Numbered from the stretch's first letter, positions 44,367 through 54,575 are shown. The stretch is DNA of 64,000 nt from Flavobacterium stagni (GCF_004122105.1 NZ_SBKN01000004.1:186001-250000); one strand, 5' to 3'. Notes: generated by a model not told the origin, from the sequence alone. Numbers and translations are program-made.

Positions 44367-45305
44367 TTATTTTTTGATGATTTTTTGGGTGATCATTTGA
44401 TGGGCATCTTGAGCGGTTAAAATATAGGTCCCCGATTCCAAGTCGCTGATGTCTAGCGTGTACAAGTAAGGTCCCGAACTCTCCATGGTATTGGTACGCA
44501 CGCGTTTACCCGTAGTGTCAAACAAGTTGTAGGTCACCAAACCGACTAAATCGCCGGGACGAATTTCCAATTGTCCATTGACCACCTCAGAGATTACCGC
44601 AAATTTTGGAGACGCAATTGGATCAATGACTACATTGTCGAGAGCTGCAAAATTCGTCACCACATTATCTACGACCAAACGCGTACCAAATACGGGAGTT
44701 TGTCCTTCTTTTGCTGTTTTCAAAGTAATGTACATGTAGGAAGGGGTCGAACCCGTATTGAAAGGAATAAAACTGTACAAGTATTCAAAATTGTTTCCTG
44801 TGGGGACTAAATCAATGGTGGTCGAACCAATTTCTTCACCTTGATTATTGAGAACCGTGATTTTGGCTTCACCTGTTTCATTTCCAGCGGGTAAAAATTT
44901 ATAATACAAGCCCAACAAAGTGACATTAGCACCGGGTTCAATGGGCACTCCTGCATTCCATCCCGGACTATCCAACTCGGGATTGTTGAAGATTGAAGCC
45001 TGAGCCATGATAGCTTCATTTCGTGTTACATTAAAACCATTGGATAACTCCATTGCATATTGACCTGCCTGACTTTCTGTAGTTGAAAAGACAAACGAAG
45101 GTATGCACCAAGGGTATTGGATTTGATCCATTTCTGTTTCGCCTGTTGTCGGATTAATGCTGATCATTTGCACAAAATCCATTCCCCAATTTGAGGGCAA
45201 GAAGTTCTCTTTGACAACTTCAAAATCACCATTGGTTACTTGGGCAAAACCACCCCAACTGAGAAGTAAGGCAGTCATACTGGAAATAAGGTAATTCTTT
45301 TTCAT
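44367..45305 (-). CDS. Secreted protein with type IX C-terminal sorting domain
   Basis: 312 residues. Signal peptide (1-21, ending GFAQ), a beta-sandwich central domain (about 25-220, NGDFEVVKENFLPSNWGM, typical of carbohydrate-binding-like jelly rolls), and a type A sorting domain (about 235-312, LVTYNLFDTTGKRVRT ... LESGTYILTAQDAHQ). It is released or surface-bound via the type IX system. Its promoter carries the same operator-like element, at the same spacing, as that of the neighbouring TPR/LuxR regulator, so it is the likely target of that regulator. Confidence 0.88.
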   Translation of the reverse strand: MKKNYLISSMTALLLSWGGFAQVTNGDFEVVKENFLPSNWGMDFVQMISINPTTGETEMDQIQYPWCIPSFVFSTTESQAGQYAMELSNGFNVTRNEAIMAQASIFNNPELDSPGWNAGVPIEPGANVTLLGLYYKFLPAGNETGEAKITVLNNQGEEIGSTTIDLVPTGNNFEYLYSFIPFNTGSTPSYMYITLKTAKEGQTPVFGTRLVVDNVVTNFAALDNVVIDPIASPKFAVISEVVNGQLEIRPGDLVGLVTYNLFDTTGKRVRTNTMESSGPYLYTLDISDLESGTYILTAQDAHQMITQKIIKK

Positions 45306-45346
45306 AGGATTTGATTTTATCGTTTTTTGATTGTTGATTGGTTGTC

Positions 45347-45404
45347 CAAATGTACGATTAGTTTCATACGTTGTATCTTTTTTAAGGTAAACAACAGGTA
45401 AACA
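45347..45404 (-). promoter_or_regulatory. -7 box plus upstream operator of the type IX substrate gene
   Basis: On the - strand TGTTTACCTGTTGTTTAC (45404 to 45387), a 32-base gap, then TACATTTG (45354 to 45347). No TTTG is present at -33, as expected of an activator-dependent promoter. Confidence 0.65.
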
Positions 45405-45425
45405 TGGTGCGTAATGATCTGTTTT

Positions 45426-47024
45426 TTATAGATTTAGCAAAAACTCAGTAAGGTTGTCTTCGGTTTGCATTTGCAATTTTTTACGCAAACGGTGCCGCGC
45501 TGTTTTCACACTATCCGGTGAAATATTCAATATCGCCGCCATCTCTTTGATGGATAAATTCATTTTGATCAATGCACACAGTTTTAAATCATTGGCACTA
45601 ATCTCTGGAAAGCGTTGTTTCAACCGTTCGTAAAAATGACGATTCGCATTTTCTAAAACCACATCGTAATCTTTCCACACCCGATCCTGAATTCCTTGCT
45701 GTTGGACCAAACGAAGCAACTGTCCCTCAAAACCGTTTTGTTTTTCCTTGACCAAACTTTGGATGTTTTCCAACAACTCATTTTTCTCGAGCATTTGTAG
45801 GGTCATCGAACTCAGTTGCTGCTCCCGATGTTCCAAGTCGCGGGTGTATTGTTGCTCTTTTAATTGTTTCTGCTCTTCCAAAAGTTGCATGTACGCTTCT
45901 TTGGCACGCAATAACTCCCGATCGCGTTTTTGATAGCGTTTTAGATAAAAGTAAATCAGACTAAATGCCACAACGATGACGCCGAGTAAAGCCCACAAAA
46001 TGGTGTTGGTTTGTCGTGTCCACTCTTTTTCACGGGTAACTAAATTAAGTTGCCGGTCTTTTTCGCCCAATTCAAACTGCAAGGCCAGACTACGCGCCAT
46101 GCGTTCGCGCTCTTCCGTGAAAAAAGTATCTTTTAATGCAATTAATTTTTGACGAAAACGACTTGATGCGGCATAGTCGCCCAAACGGTCATGAACCGCT
46201 GCTTGTTGTTCCAATACCTGAATGGCAAAACTTTTATCGGTTAATTTTGGGGTTAGTGTCCATGCTTGTTCCAAGACCGTTATCGCTGTGCCGTATTGAT
46301 TGGTTGCCGCTAATCTTCGCGCTTGCCCCAATAACGCACTTACCATGGCTTGCTGGTTTTGGGTCGCTTTTGCCAGATTCCATGCTTTTGAATAGGCGAT
46401 TTCGGCTGCTTGAAATTGCTTGTTTTTTACATACAAATCCCCTTGAGCTATGAGCGCTCCGGGTAAATACACACTGACTTTATTTTGCTTAAAAAGTGTT
46501 TCCGCCTGTTTAAAATAGAATTGAGCCGAATCACCCTTGCGCAATTGAAGATTTAATTTCCCCAAGCTCATATAGGCCAAACCCAAAGTTCCCGTAGTAT
46601 CGACCGTATTCTCTAATAATCGTATAGTTTCACGCGATAATTTTTGCGCTTTGCTGTAGTTTTTTTGCCGACTGAATACCGTACTGATTAGTTGCAAGCA
46701 ACGGGCACGTCCCAAGGTGCTGACTTCCGGTTGGGTGGTTTCAAGCGATTGGTATTCGTGTAACGCTTGAAGTGCAAATTGTAATCCGCGCTCCAAACTC
46801 GATCCGTAGGTGCAAATTCCCAAGTGGAGTAGGGCTTCTGCATTGGCTGCAGTTTGGTGCGACTTTACCGCTTGTTGGTGGGCTTTCCAAAATTGGGCAT
46901 ACGCCAAATCATCCCGATCTTGGGCCAAGTGGTGCCACCCTAATCGCATTAATGCATTATGGTTTTGGGCAGCGGAAATTCCGATTCCAAAAAGTAACAA
47001 TACGATGAGGTGCATTTTTTTCAT
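45426..47024 (-). CDS. TPR-transmembrane-LuxR-type transcriptional regulator
   Basis: 532 residues from ATG 47024 (signal peptide MKKMHLIVLLLFGIGISAAQ); ATG 47015 is possible. A periplasmic tetratricopeptide region (about 45-300) is followed by one membrane helix (341-360), a coiled coil (about 362-440) and a C-terminal LuxR/GerE helix-turn-helix (472-525, NLSIKEMAAILNISPDSVKTARHRL). It is a one-component membrane regulator that would sense a periplasmic signal. The shared operator before itself and before the next gene indicates autoregulation and a dedicated target. Confidence 0.92.
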   Translation of the reverse strand: MKKMHLIVLLLFGIGISAAQNHNALMRLGWHHLAQDRDDLAYAQFWKAHQQAVKSHQTAANAEALLHLGICTYGSSLERGLQFALQALHEYQSLETTQPEVSTLGRARCLQLISTVFSRQKNYSKAQKLSRETIRLLENTVDTTGTLGLAYMSLGKLNLQLRKGDSAQFYFKQAETLFKQNKVSVYLPGALIAQGDLYVKNKQFQAAEIAYSKAWNLAKATQNQQAMVSALLGQARRLAATNQYGTAITVLEQAWTLTPKLTDKSFAIQVLEQQAAVHDRLGDYAASSRFRQKLIALKDTFFTEERERMARSLALQFELGEKDRQLNLVTREKEWTRQTNTILWALLGVIVVAFSLIYFYLKRYQKRDRELLRAKEAYMQLLEEQKQLKEQQYTRDLEHREQQLSSMTLQMLEKNELLENIQSLVKEKQNGFEGQLLRLVQQQGIQDRVWKDYDVVLENANRHFYERLKQRFPEISANDLKLCALIKMNLSIKEMAAILNISPDSVKTARHRLRKKLQMQTEDNLTEFLLNL

Positions 47025-47029
47025 TCCCT

Positions 47030-47087
47030 CAAAAATAGACAAATCCGTTGAACCCAAGACTAATTTCGGGTTTACAACAGGTAAACA
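47030..47087 (-). promoter_or_regulatory. -7 box plus upstream operator of the TPR/LuxR regulator
   Basis: On the - strand TGTTTACCTGTTGTAAAC (47087 to 47070), a 32-base gap, then TATTTTTG (47037 to 47030). It is identical to the neighbour's element in 16 of 18 positions and in spacing; here the outer parts form a GTTTAC-N5-GTAAAC dyad. Confidence 0.65.
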
Positions 47088-47128
47088 CAATGGCTATGGG
47101 ATTGGAATACAAATAAATAAGTGGCGTT

Positions 47129-48049
47129 TTAAAGTTGGGTAGCCCAGCCAAAATGAGTTTGTATAATTGTCGATTTATTCTCTAATAAGTAGTTTTTAAA
47201 AGCTTCAGCCGCGGGTGAAAGGTTTTTGGATTTTAACCAAATCAAATTCCATTGCGAAAATTGGGGCAATCCTTCTGCAGGAATAATTTGCAAATCGCCG
47301 TTCTGTAATTCATTTTTGATACCAATCACCGGCATAATCGAACAACCCAATCCTGCTATAATCGCTTGTTTCACCGCTTCATTACTGGTCAATTCCATTT
47401 TTTTGGTAATCTTGATGTTTTGCTGTTCCAAAAAACGCTCCATCACATGGCGGCTGCCCGAACCCGGTTCGCGGTAAATCAAGGGTAATTGCTGAATCTC
47501 ATCCAATGTCAACGGACGTTTGGGTTTGTCAAAATTGCGATTGGCTACCAATACCAATTGATTTTCCATCAACGGGATGTTTTGAATATTCATGTCGGGC
47601 AATACGGAAACCAACGCAAAGTCAACTTCATTGCGTTCTAGCGACTTGACAACACGATTTTTATTGGTAACATCCAACATCAATTCCACCTCTGAATGGA
47701 GTTTCATAAAGTCGGCCAACAAATAAGGAATGACATATTTACCCGTAGAAACCGAAGTAATCTTCAATTTTCCCGACAATTGTCCTTTAAATGCCATCGT
47801 TTTGTAATTGATGGCGTGTACCTCATTCAAAATATTTTCAGCTGCACGTGCAATTTCTTGCCCAAACTCGGTGACATACAATTGGCGTCCCACCACTTCA
47901 GTCAGCGGAATATCAAATTGCTCCTGAAAATTTTTCAATTGAATGGAAACCGCAGGTTGGGTAAGGTACAACTCCTCAGCCGCTTTGGTGATACTCTTCG
48001 TCTCAGACACTTTTAAAAATACCTGAAGTTGGTGCAGGGTGTAATTCAT
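47129..48049 (-). CDS. LysR-family transcriptional regulator
   Basis: 306 residues: N-terminal winged helix-turn-helix (MNYTLHQLQVFLKVSETKSI, AAEELYLTQPAVSIQLKNFQ) and a periplasmic-binding-like effector domain (from about 90). It is divergent from the RND efflux operon across a 339-base spacer, which suggests that it regulates that operon; the effector is unknown. TACATTTG on the - strand (48079 to 48072) is a good -7 box 22 bases before the ATG. Confidence 0.93.
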   Translation of the reverse strand: MNYTLHQLQVFLKVSETKSITKAAEELYLTQPAVSIQLKNFQEQFDIPLTEVVGRQLYVTEFGQEIARAAENILNEVHAINYKTMAFKGQLSGKLKITSVSTGKYVIPYLLADFMKLHSEVELMLDVTNKNRVVKSLERNEVDFALVSVLPDMNIQNIPLMENQLVLVANRNFDKPKRPLTLDEIQQLPLIYREPGSGSRHVMERFLEQQNIKITKKMELTSNEAVKQAIIAGLGCSIMPVIGIKNELQNGDLQIIPAEGLPQFSQWNLIWLKSKNLSPAAEAFKNYLLENKSTIIQTHFGWATQL

Positions 48050-48388
48050 AAATATTTTTTATGATAGTAAGCAAATGTACACATTTCGTTTATGCGACAA
48101 TCGTTTCAATGTTTTATTTCTTTTTTTGATTTTATAATTTAAACAACAACTGTCCTAAATCGTTTGCGAATCCTCATTTTTTACTTAATATTTTCCAAAC
48201 AAATCCTAATGATTTGCAAATGAAACGTAAATGCAATTGAATAGTTTGTTGAAAATGAGTGTGTTTTAAAAGTATAAAAATAATTTATACAATCCATTAT
48301 TTCATTAAATAAAAATCACTTCAAATCCCGTAGTTACTTTGTACAGCAAAGAGGACTCCGTTTTGAGAACCTCCCATTTGTGTACATT
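48050..48388. promoter_or_regulatory. Divergent control region between lysR gene and efflux operon
   Basis: This AT-rich spacer holds the - strand -7 box TACATTTG (48072-48079) with TTG at 48098-48100 (18-base spacer), and on the + strand a weak TTACTTTG (48334-48341) before the small exported protein. T-N11-A sites for LysR are too common here to choose from. No RNA gene was recognised. Confidence 0.45.
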
Positions 48389-48745
48389 ATGAAACGATTT
48401 ATCACTTATTTCTTACTTGTAACAGCCTTATTCTCGTTCGGTCGCATGCCGATGAGTTTTGCTTTTGCACCCGAAAAAGTGATGACTACTGCAGGGAGTT
48501 CGATCGAACATTTCAACAAGGCTGCCAAGTTTGGAACTTTCCAAATGGTCGAGTTTGATAACGAAGCCGAAGATGATGTGCAGTCCAGCCAGGATTGGTA
48601 TATACCAGTTTCCAATGCTATTGCTTCAGTAGTAGTGTTTTTTCCACAACTTCAAACCCCACGATCCATTCCATCCCACCGATTGAATTGGACACTTCCC
48701 AAAACTACACCGCTCTTTATTCAGCTGTGTAACTACCGTTTGTGA
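48389..48745 (+). CDS. Small exported protein heading the efflux operon
   Basis: 118 residues from ATG 48389 (a GTG three codons upstream is rejected). Signal peptide MKRFITYFLLVTALFSFGRM with possible processing after SFA; the rest is polar with a hydrophobic stretch YIPVSNAIASVVVFFPQL (about 73-90). No family recognised. Being the first gene of the efflux operon and short, it could be a periplasmic accessory or a regulated leader gene. Confidence 0.6.
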   Translation: MKRFITYFLLVTALFSFGRMPMSFAFAPEKVMTTAGSSIEHFNKAAKFGTFQMVEFDNEAEDDVQSSQDWYIPVSNAIASVVVFFPQLQTPRSIPSHRLNWTLPKTTPLFIQLCNYRL

Positions 48746-48820
48746 TTTTTACTTCTTTTTTGGCTTGCCGTAGGTCGTTTACCTACCCATTTCCCATTCC
48801 CAAAATTTAAGTAAAATATC

Positions 48821-49903
48821 ATGAAAATAGTATTGCGATGCAGCTTGTTACTCCTTGCAGTAATGGCCCTAAGCTGTAATTCACACCAAGAAGAAAAACA
48901 AGAAGCGGTCAATTATATTGCCACCAGTCCGCTGAAAAAAGACACTTTAGTAACCCGTAATTATGTGGCACAAATTCGTTCGGTACAACACATTGAACTC
49001 CGTGCTTTAGAAAAGGGGTACCTCCAAAAAATATACGTAGATGAAGGTCAGTTTGTACGTCAAGGACAATTGATGTTTGAAATCATGCCCATGATCTACA
49101 ACGCCGAATTCCAAAAGGCTAAGGCTGAAGCCAACTACACCGAAATCGAATACCAAAATACCAAACAGTTGGCCGATCGTAATGTTGTTTCTCCCAACGA
49201 ACTCGCACTCGCCAAAGCCAAATTGGATAAAGCCCGTGCCGAAGTTTCACTCGCCAAAACGCATTTGCAATTCACGCAAATCCGCGCTCCTTTTAGTGGT
49301 TACATGGACCATTTTCAAGTGCGTTTGGGAAGTTTGGTCGATGAAGGTGATTTGCTAACAACCCTTTCCGATAACTCCAAAATGTGGGTGTACTTCAACG
49401 TGCCCGAAGCGGAATATTTGAACTACAAAACCCACACGACAACGGAGAATATGGCCCAAGTAAAATTGTTAATGGCCAACAATCAACAATTTGGTGCCGT
49501 AGGAAAAGTAGAAACCATTGAAGCCGACTTCAACAATGAAACTGGAAATATTGCTTTCCGTGCCACGTTCCCCAACCCCAAAGGTCTCTTGCGTCACGGG
49601 GAAACAGGAAATATTCAAATGTCCATTCCGTTGAAAAACGCCATTATCGTGCCCCAAAAAGCTACTTTCGAAATTCTTGAAAAACGCTACATTTTTGTCA
49701 TCGATAAAAACAATGTGGTGCATTCCCGCGAAATCAAAGTGGGTACCGAATTACCTGATCTTTACGTCATTGAGAGCGGATTAAAAGGCGACGAAAAAAT
49801 CCTACTTGAAGGCATCCGTAAAGTGAAAGACGGTGACAAAATCAAGTTCACCTACGAACGTCCCGAGCAAGTATTGCCCAAACTAAGTGTGTACGTAGAA
49901 TAA
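48821..49903 (+). CDS. RND efflux periplasmic adaptor (membrane-fusion) lipoprotein
   Basis: 360 residues. Lipobox ALSC (Cys19), lipoyl-like half motifs (LEKGYLQKIYVDEGQFVRQGQ ... RAPFSGYMDHFQVRLGSLV), alpha-hairpin between them (about 85-150) and a beta-barrel domain (WVYFNVPEAEYL). AcrA/MexA type. It links the inner-membrane pump to the outer-membrane channel. Spacing of 18 bases to the pump gene. Confidence 0.95.
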   Translation: MKIVLRCSLLLLAVMALSCNSHQEEKQEAVNYIATSPLKKDTLVTRNYVAQIRSVQHIELRALEKGYLQKIYVDEGQFVRQGQLMFEIMPMIYNAEFQKAKAEANYTEIEYQNTKQLADRNVVSPNELALAKAKLDKARAEVSLAKTHLQFTQIRAPFSGYMDHFQVRLGSLVDEGDLLTTLSDNSKMWVYFNVPEAEYLNYKTHTTTENMAQVKLLMANNQQFGAVGKVETIEADFNNETGNIAFRATFPNPKGLLRHGETGNIQMSIPLKNAIIVPQKATFEILEKRYIFVIDKNNVVHSREIKVGTELPDLYVIESGLKGDEKILLEGIRKVKDGDKIKFTYERPEQVLPKLSVYVE

Positions 49904-49921
49904 CTTTAAAACGCTGAAATT

Positions 49922-52900
49922 ATGTTTAATAAGTTTATTCAACGGCCCGTATTGGCTATTGTCATCTCTTTGATTATCCTGTTTTTAGGGACTTTAGCCA
50001 TCAAAAAATTACCTACTTCACAGTTTCCTGAAGTAGCCCCACCCGTAGTGATGGTGAGTGCATCTTACCCCGGTGCCAGTGCCAAATCCTTGGCCGAATC
50101 AGTAATTATTCCCCTCGAACAATCCATCAACGGTGCTTGGGGCATGCGCTATATGTCTTCGGATGCTACGAGTGCTGGGGAAGCGAATATCCAAGTAGTG
50201 TTCGAACCCGGAACCGATATTAACCAAGCCTTAGTACAGGTTTCCAACCGTGTGCAACAAGTAACCAACCGTTTGCCCATCCTCGTACAACGCGAAGGAG
50301 TGGTGATTACACCCGTGATTCCGTCCATGTTGATGTACGTGAATTTGTATAGCAAAGACAAGAATGCCAACATGAAATTCTTGTTCAACTATGCTGGGGT
50401 GAATATGGTGCCCGAACTTCAACGGATCAATGGAGTAGGTCAAGTGCGTATCCTCGGAAGTCGTCAATATGCCATGCGCGTTTGGTTGAATCCCGATCGC
50501 ATGCGAGCTTACAAGGTTTCTCCCGACGAAGTCATGGAAGCCATGAACGACCAAAGTATCATCGGGAAAGCTGGACGTATCGGTCGCGGTGACGGTAAAC
50601 AAGCAGAAGCATTAGAATATGTGCTCACCTACAACGACCGTTTTAACGACCCCAAACAATACGAAAACATCATCATTCGCGCCAATGCCAACGGGGAAAC
50701 CTTACGTTTAAAAGACGTGGCCACCGTATCTCTAGGCAGTGAATACTACGATATTTATTCCAACATGAACGGCCATCCCTCTGCGGCTTTGGTCATCAAA
50801 CAAACTTACGGCAGTAACGCCAGTGAAGTGATTAAAAATGTGAAAGCGAAGTTGGAGGAATTGAAAAAGACCTTCCCGCCGGGCATGGAATACGAAATCA
50901 GTTACGACGTGTCCAAATTCTTGGATGCCTCTATCGAAAACGTTATCCACACACTGCGAGATGCCTTTATTTTGGTAGCCTTAGTAGTGTTCATTTTCTT
51001 GGGCGACTGGCGTTCGACCTTGATTCCAACCCTCGCTGTTCCCATTTCGTTGATTGGTGCTTTTTTCTGTATCCAATTGTTCGGACTCAGTATCAACATG
51101 GTGACGTTGTTTGCCCTAGTTTTAGCCATCGGAATTGTGGTGGATGATGCCATCGTCGTCGTCGAGGCGGTCCATGCCAAGATGGAAGAGGAGCACCTCA
51201 CACCTTATAAAGCCGTACGTAAAGTAATTGGCGAAATCTCGGGTGCCGTTATTGCAATTACCTTGTTGATGGTGTCGGTGTTTATTCCAGTTTCGTTTAT
51301 GACCGGACCCGTGGGTACTTTCTACCGTCAATTCTCTATCACAATGGCTTCGTCTATCGTGTTGTCGGGTATTGTGGCGTTGACCGTTACTCCCGTATTG
51401 TGTGCAATGATTTTGAAAGATAACCACGGCAAACCCCGCAAGAAGTCGTTGATGAATCGTTTCCTCGATGCTTTTAATGCCAAATTTGACAAGCTTACCG
51501 GTCGCTATGTTGGCTTACTTCGTTTGGTGGCACACCGTAAAGTGTTCACCATCGGACTCTTTGTCGTGTTTGCGTTGGGGATTTTTGGTGTAAGCAACAG
51601 TTTGCCTTCCGGATTTATTCCGAGTGAAGACCAAGGAATGTTGTATGCTATCATTCAAACGCCGCCGGGTTCAACGTTAGAACGAACCAATGATTTGTCC
51701 AATAAATTGGTGAAAATCATCAATTCAGTAGAGGGAGTTCAATCCGTTTCTTCTATCGCAGGTTATGAAGTTTTGACCGAAGGCCGCGGTTCCAATGCCG
51801 GTACCTGTTTGATTAACCTTAAACCTTGGTCAGATCGCAAACATAGCGTTCACGAAATCATTGAAGAATTGGAACAAAAATCCAAAGAAATCCCTGGAGC
51901 AACCATCGAATTCTTTGATCCACCCGCTGTACCCGGTTTTGGGGCTGCTGGAGGTTTTGCCCTACAATTGTTGGATAAAACCAACTCGGGCGACTTGAAC
52001 CAACTCGAGAAAGTGAAAAACGATTTTATGCGTGAATTGGGTAAACGCAAAGAACTCACCGGTTTGTTTACCTTCTTTAGTGCCAATTATCCGCAATACG
52101 AAATCGAGTTTGATAACCAAGCCGCCATGCAGAAAGGCGTTTCGATTGGTAATGCAATGAATACCTTGTCCATTTTTGTGGGAAGTACCTACGAACAGGG
52201 ATTTATCAAATACCAACGTTTCTTTAAAGTCTTTGTTCAAGCTTCCCCCGAATACCGTCGTTTGCCCTCGGATATTATGAATCTGTATGTGAAAAATGAT
52301 CGGGGTGAAATGGTACCGTTTTCGGCCTTCATGCACATTATTAAAAAGCAAGGGGCGAATGAAATCAACCGTTTCAACATGTACAACACCGCTGCCATTC
52401 GTGGTGGTGCCGCCAAAGGCTACAGCAGTGGTGAAGCCATTAAAGCAGTAGAGGAAGTTGCAGCGCAAACCCTTCCACACGGTTATGGCATTGACTGGGC
52501 CGGATTGTCGTATGACGAAACGCGCCGCGGTAACGAAGCCATCTATATTTTCTTGGTAGTGTTGGTGTTTGTGTATTTCGTACTTGCAGGACAATACGAA
52601 AGTTTCATTATTCCGTTGGCAGTAATCTTATCGTTACCGGCCGGAATCTTTGGTTCTTTCTTATTGATCAAAGGATTGGGCTTGGCCAATGATATTTATG
52701 CGCAGGTCGGATTGGTCATGCTGGTCGGACTCCTCGGTAAGAACGCGGTATTGATTGTTGAATTTGCCGTACAGAAACAACAAGAAGGCATGTCGGTACT
52801 CGAAGCCGCTATTGAAGGGGCACGTGTGCGTTTCCGTCCCATCTTGATGACTTCCTTTGCGTTTATTGCCGGACTGATTCCTTTGGTAATGGCACACGGT

Positions 52901-53119
52901 GCAGGAGCCATTGGTAACCGAACCATCGGAGCCTCTGCTTTGGGAGGAATGTTGTTCGGAACTGTGTTTGGTGTGATTATCGTCCCCGGATTGTATTACA
53001 TCTTCGGTTCGATAGCAGCCGGACGTAAATTGATCAAAAACGAAGACAACAGTCCGCTGACCGAAGACATTGCCCACCAATTAGATAGTTTCCCTCAAAA
53101 TGATGAAGACGATGAATAA
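49922..53119 (+). CDS. RND multidrug efflux pump, HAE1 family
   Basis: 1065 residues, 12 membrane segments with two large periplasmic loops. The proton-relay pair Asp-Asp lies in TM4 (GIVVDDAIVVVEAVHAKMEE) and the Lys in TM10 region (GLLGKNAVLIVEFA). FFDPPAVPGFGAAGGF is typical of the AcrB-type porter domain. Drug specificity cannot be predicted. The last 20 bases overlap the outer-membrane factor gene. Confidence 0.96.
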   Translation: MFNKFIQRPVLAIVISLIILFLGTLAIKKLPTSQFPEVAPPVVMVSASYPGASAKSLAESVIIPLEQSINGAWGMRYMSSDATSAGEANIQVVFEPGTDINQALVQVSNRVQQVTNRLPILVQREGVVITPVIPSMLMYVNLYSKDKNANMKFLFNYAGVNMVPELQRINGVGQVRILGSRQYAMRVWLNPDRMRAYKVSPDEVMEAMNDQSIIGKAGRIGRGDGKQAEALEYVLTYNDRFNDPKQYENIIIRANANGETLRLKDVATVSLGSEYYDIYSNMNGHPSAALVIKQTYGSNASEVIKNVKAKLEELKKTFPPGMEYEISYDVSKFLDASIENVIHTLRDAFILVALVVFIFLGDWRSTLIPTLAVPISLIGAFFCIQLFGLSINMVTLFALVLAIGIVVDDAIVVVEAVHAKMEEEHLTPYKAVRKVIGEISGAVIAITLLMVSVFIPVSFMTGPVGTFYRQFSITMASSIVLSGIVALTVTPVLCAMILKDNHGKPRKKSLMNRFLDAFNAKFDKLTGRYVGLLRLVAHRKVFTIGLFVVFALGIFGVSNSLPSGFIPSEDQGMLYAIIQTPPGSTLERTNDLSNKLVKIINSVEGVQSVSSIAGYEVLTEGRGSNAGTCLINLKPWSDRKHSVHEIIEELEQKSKEIPGATIEFFDPPAVPGFGAAGGFALQLLDKTNSGDLNQLEKVKNDFMRELGKRKELTGLFTFFSANYPQYEIEFDNQAAMQKGVSIGNAMNTLSIFVGSTYEQGFIKYQRFFKVFVQASPEYRRLPSDIMNLYVKNDRGEMVPFSAFMHIIKKQGANEINRFNMYNTAAIRGGAAKGYSSGEAIKAVEEVAAQTLPHGYGIDWAGLSYDETRRGNEAIYIFLVVLVFVYFVLAGQYESFIIPLAVILSLPAGIFGSFLLIKGLGLANDIYAQVGLVMLVGLLGKNAVLIVEFAVQKQQEGMSVLEAAIEGARVRFRPILMTSFAFIAGLIPLVMAHGAGAIGNRTIGASALGGMLFGTVFGVIIVPGLYYIFGSIAAGRKLIKNEDNSPLTEDIAHQLDSFPQNDEDDE

Positions 53120-54560
53120 GTTGAAAAAAAATGCCCTATATACAGCGACAGCTTTGGCTACGCTACTCTACGTTTCCTGTGGTGTGCCCAAAACGGCCAC
53201 CCGGGAAGCGAATACTTCCGTGCCGCAAACGTATGCCAATGGAAGTACCGATACCTTGACTTCGGCACAAATCAATTGGAATACTTTTTTCAAAGATCCC
53301 AATTTGACGGCCTTGGTCGATCAAGCATTGCAAAATAACCAAGAGTTGAACATTCTTTTGCAAGAAATTAGTATTGCCAAAAACGAGGTAAAAGCCCGAA
53401 AAGGAGAATATTTACCGTTTGTGACTGCGGGTGCGGGTGCCGGAATCGACAAAGTGGGTCGCTACACTAGCCAAGGAGCAAGTGACGAAGCCAACGAAAT
53501 CGCGCCCGGTAAGAAATTCCCCGACCCGTTACCCAACTATGGAGCGGGCGTACAAATCAACTGGGAAGTCGATATTTGGAAAAAGTTGCGCAACGCCAAG
53601 CAAGCCGCCTTGCACCGCTATTTGGCAACTGTGGAAGGGCGAAATTTTATGGTGACCCATTTGATTGCTGAGGTGGCGACATCTTATTACGAACTCTTGG
53701 CGTTGGATGCCCAATTGGAGATGTTGCAACAAAACATTGCCATCCAACAAAATGCTTTGGAAGTAGTAAAATTGGAAAAAACAGCAGCACGCGTTACCGA
53801 ACTCGCCGTTCGGAAGTTTGAAGCGGAGGTGTTGAAAAACCAAAGCCGTCAATATGAAATCCAACAGCAGATTGTAGAAACCGAAAACCACATTAATTAT
53901 TTGGTAGGTCGTTTTCCACAACCTGTACTGCGCACAACAACTGCGTTTACCGAAAGTACGCCAGCGCTTGTGAACAGTGGTATTCCTTCCCAACTGTTGG
54001 CCAACCGTCCCGATATCCGTCAGGCGGAGCAACAAGTGATGGCTTCCAAATTGGATATTAAAGCAGCCCGTGCGGCATTTTATCCGTCGTTTGCCATTCG
54101 CAGTGGTATAGGCTATAGTGCTTTTAATCCGAGTTATTTTTTGAAAACACCCGAATCGTTGGCGTATTCCTTAGCGGGTGATTTGGTAGCGCCTTTGTTG
54201 AATCGAAATGCGATTAAAGCCAATTTCCTCTCGGCGAACAACCGTCAGGTGCAAGCGGCTTTTGGCTATGAGCGTACCGTCTTGAATGCCTATATCGAAG
54301 TGGCCAATCAACTGGCGCGCATTCAGAATTTGAACAAGAGCTACGAATTAAAAGACAAACAAGTGGCAGCTTTGGTGCAGTCGATCGATTTATCGACGCT
54401 GTTGTTCAAGTCGGCTCGTGCCGATTATATGGAAGTGTTGCTGACCCAACGGGATGCCTTAGAATCCAAAATGGAATTAATTGAAACCAAAAAGCAACAG
54501 TTTACCGCTGTTGTCAATTTGTACCGTGCGTTAGGCGGCGGTTGGAAAAAAAATAGATAA
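53100..54560 (+). CDS. Outer-membrane efflux channel (TolC/OprM, NodT family)
   Basis: 486 residues from ATG 53100; ATGs at 53103 and 53112 are alternatives, the last giving the most typical signal peptide. Lipobox LYVSC, then two OEP repeats with WNTFFKDPNLTALVDQALQNN, LVAQL-type helices and PDIRQAEQQVMASKLDIKAARAAFYPS. It forms the trimeric exit duct for the RND pump. Overlap with the pump gene by 20 bases indicates coupling. Confidence 0.95.
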   Translation: MMKTMNKLKKNALYTATALATLLYVSCGVPKTATREANTSVPQTYANGSTDTLTSAQINWNTFFKDPNLTALVDQALQNNQELNILLQEISIAKNEVKARKGEYLPFVTAGAGAGIDKVGRYTSQGASDEANEIAPGKKFPDPLPNYGAGVQINWEVDIWKKLRNAKQAALHRYLATVEGRNFMVTHLIAEVATSYYELLALDAQLEMLQQNIAIQQNALEVVKLEKTAARVTELAVRKFEAEVLKNQSRQYEIQQQIVETENHINYLVGRFPQPVLRTTTAFTESTPALVNSGIPSQLLANRPDIRQAEQQVMASKLDIKAARAAFYPSFAIRSGIGYSAFNPSYFLKTPESLAYSLAGDLVAPLLNRNAIKANFLSANNRQVQAAFGYERTVLNAYIEVANQLARIQNLNKSYELKDKQVAALVQSIDLSTLLFKSARADYMEVLLTQRDALESKMELIETKKQQFTAVVNLYRALGGGWKKNR

Positions 54561-54575
54561 TCGAATTAATGAATA

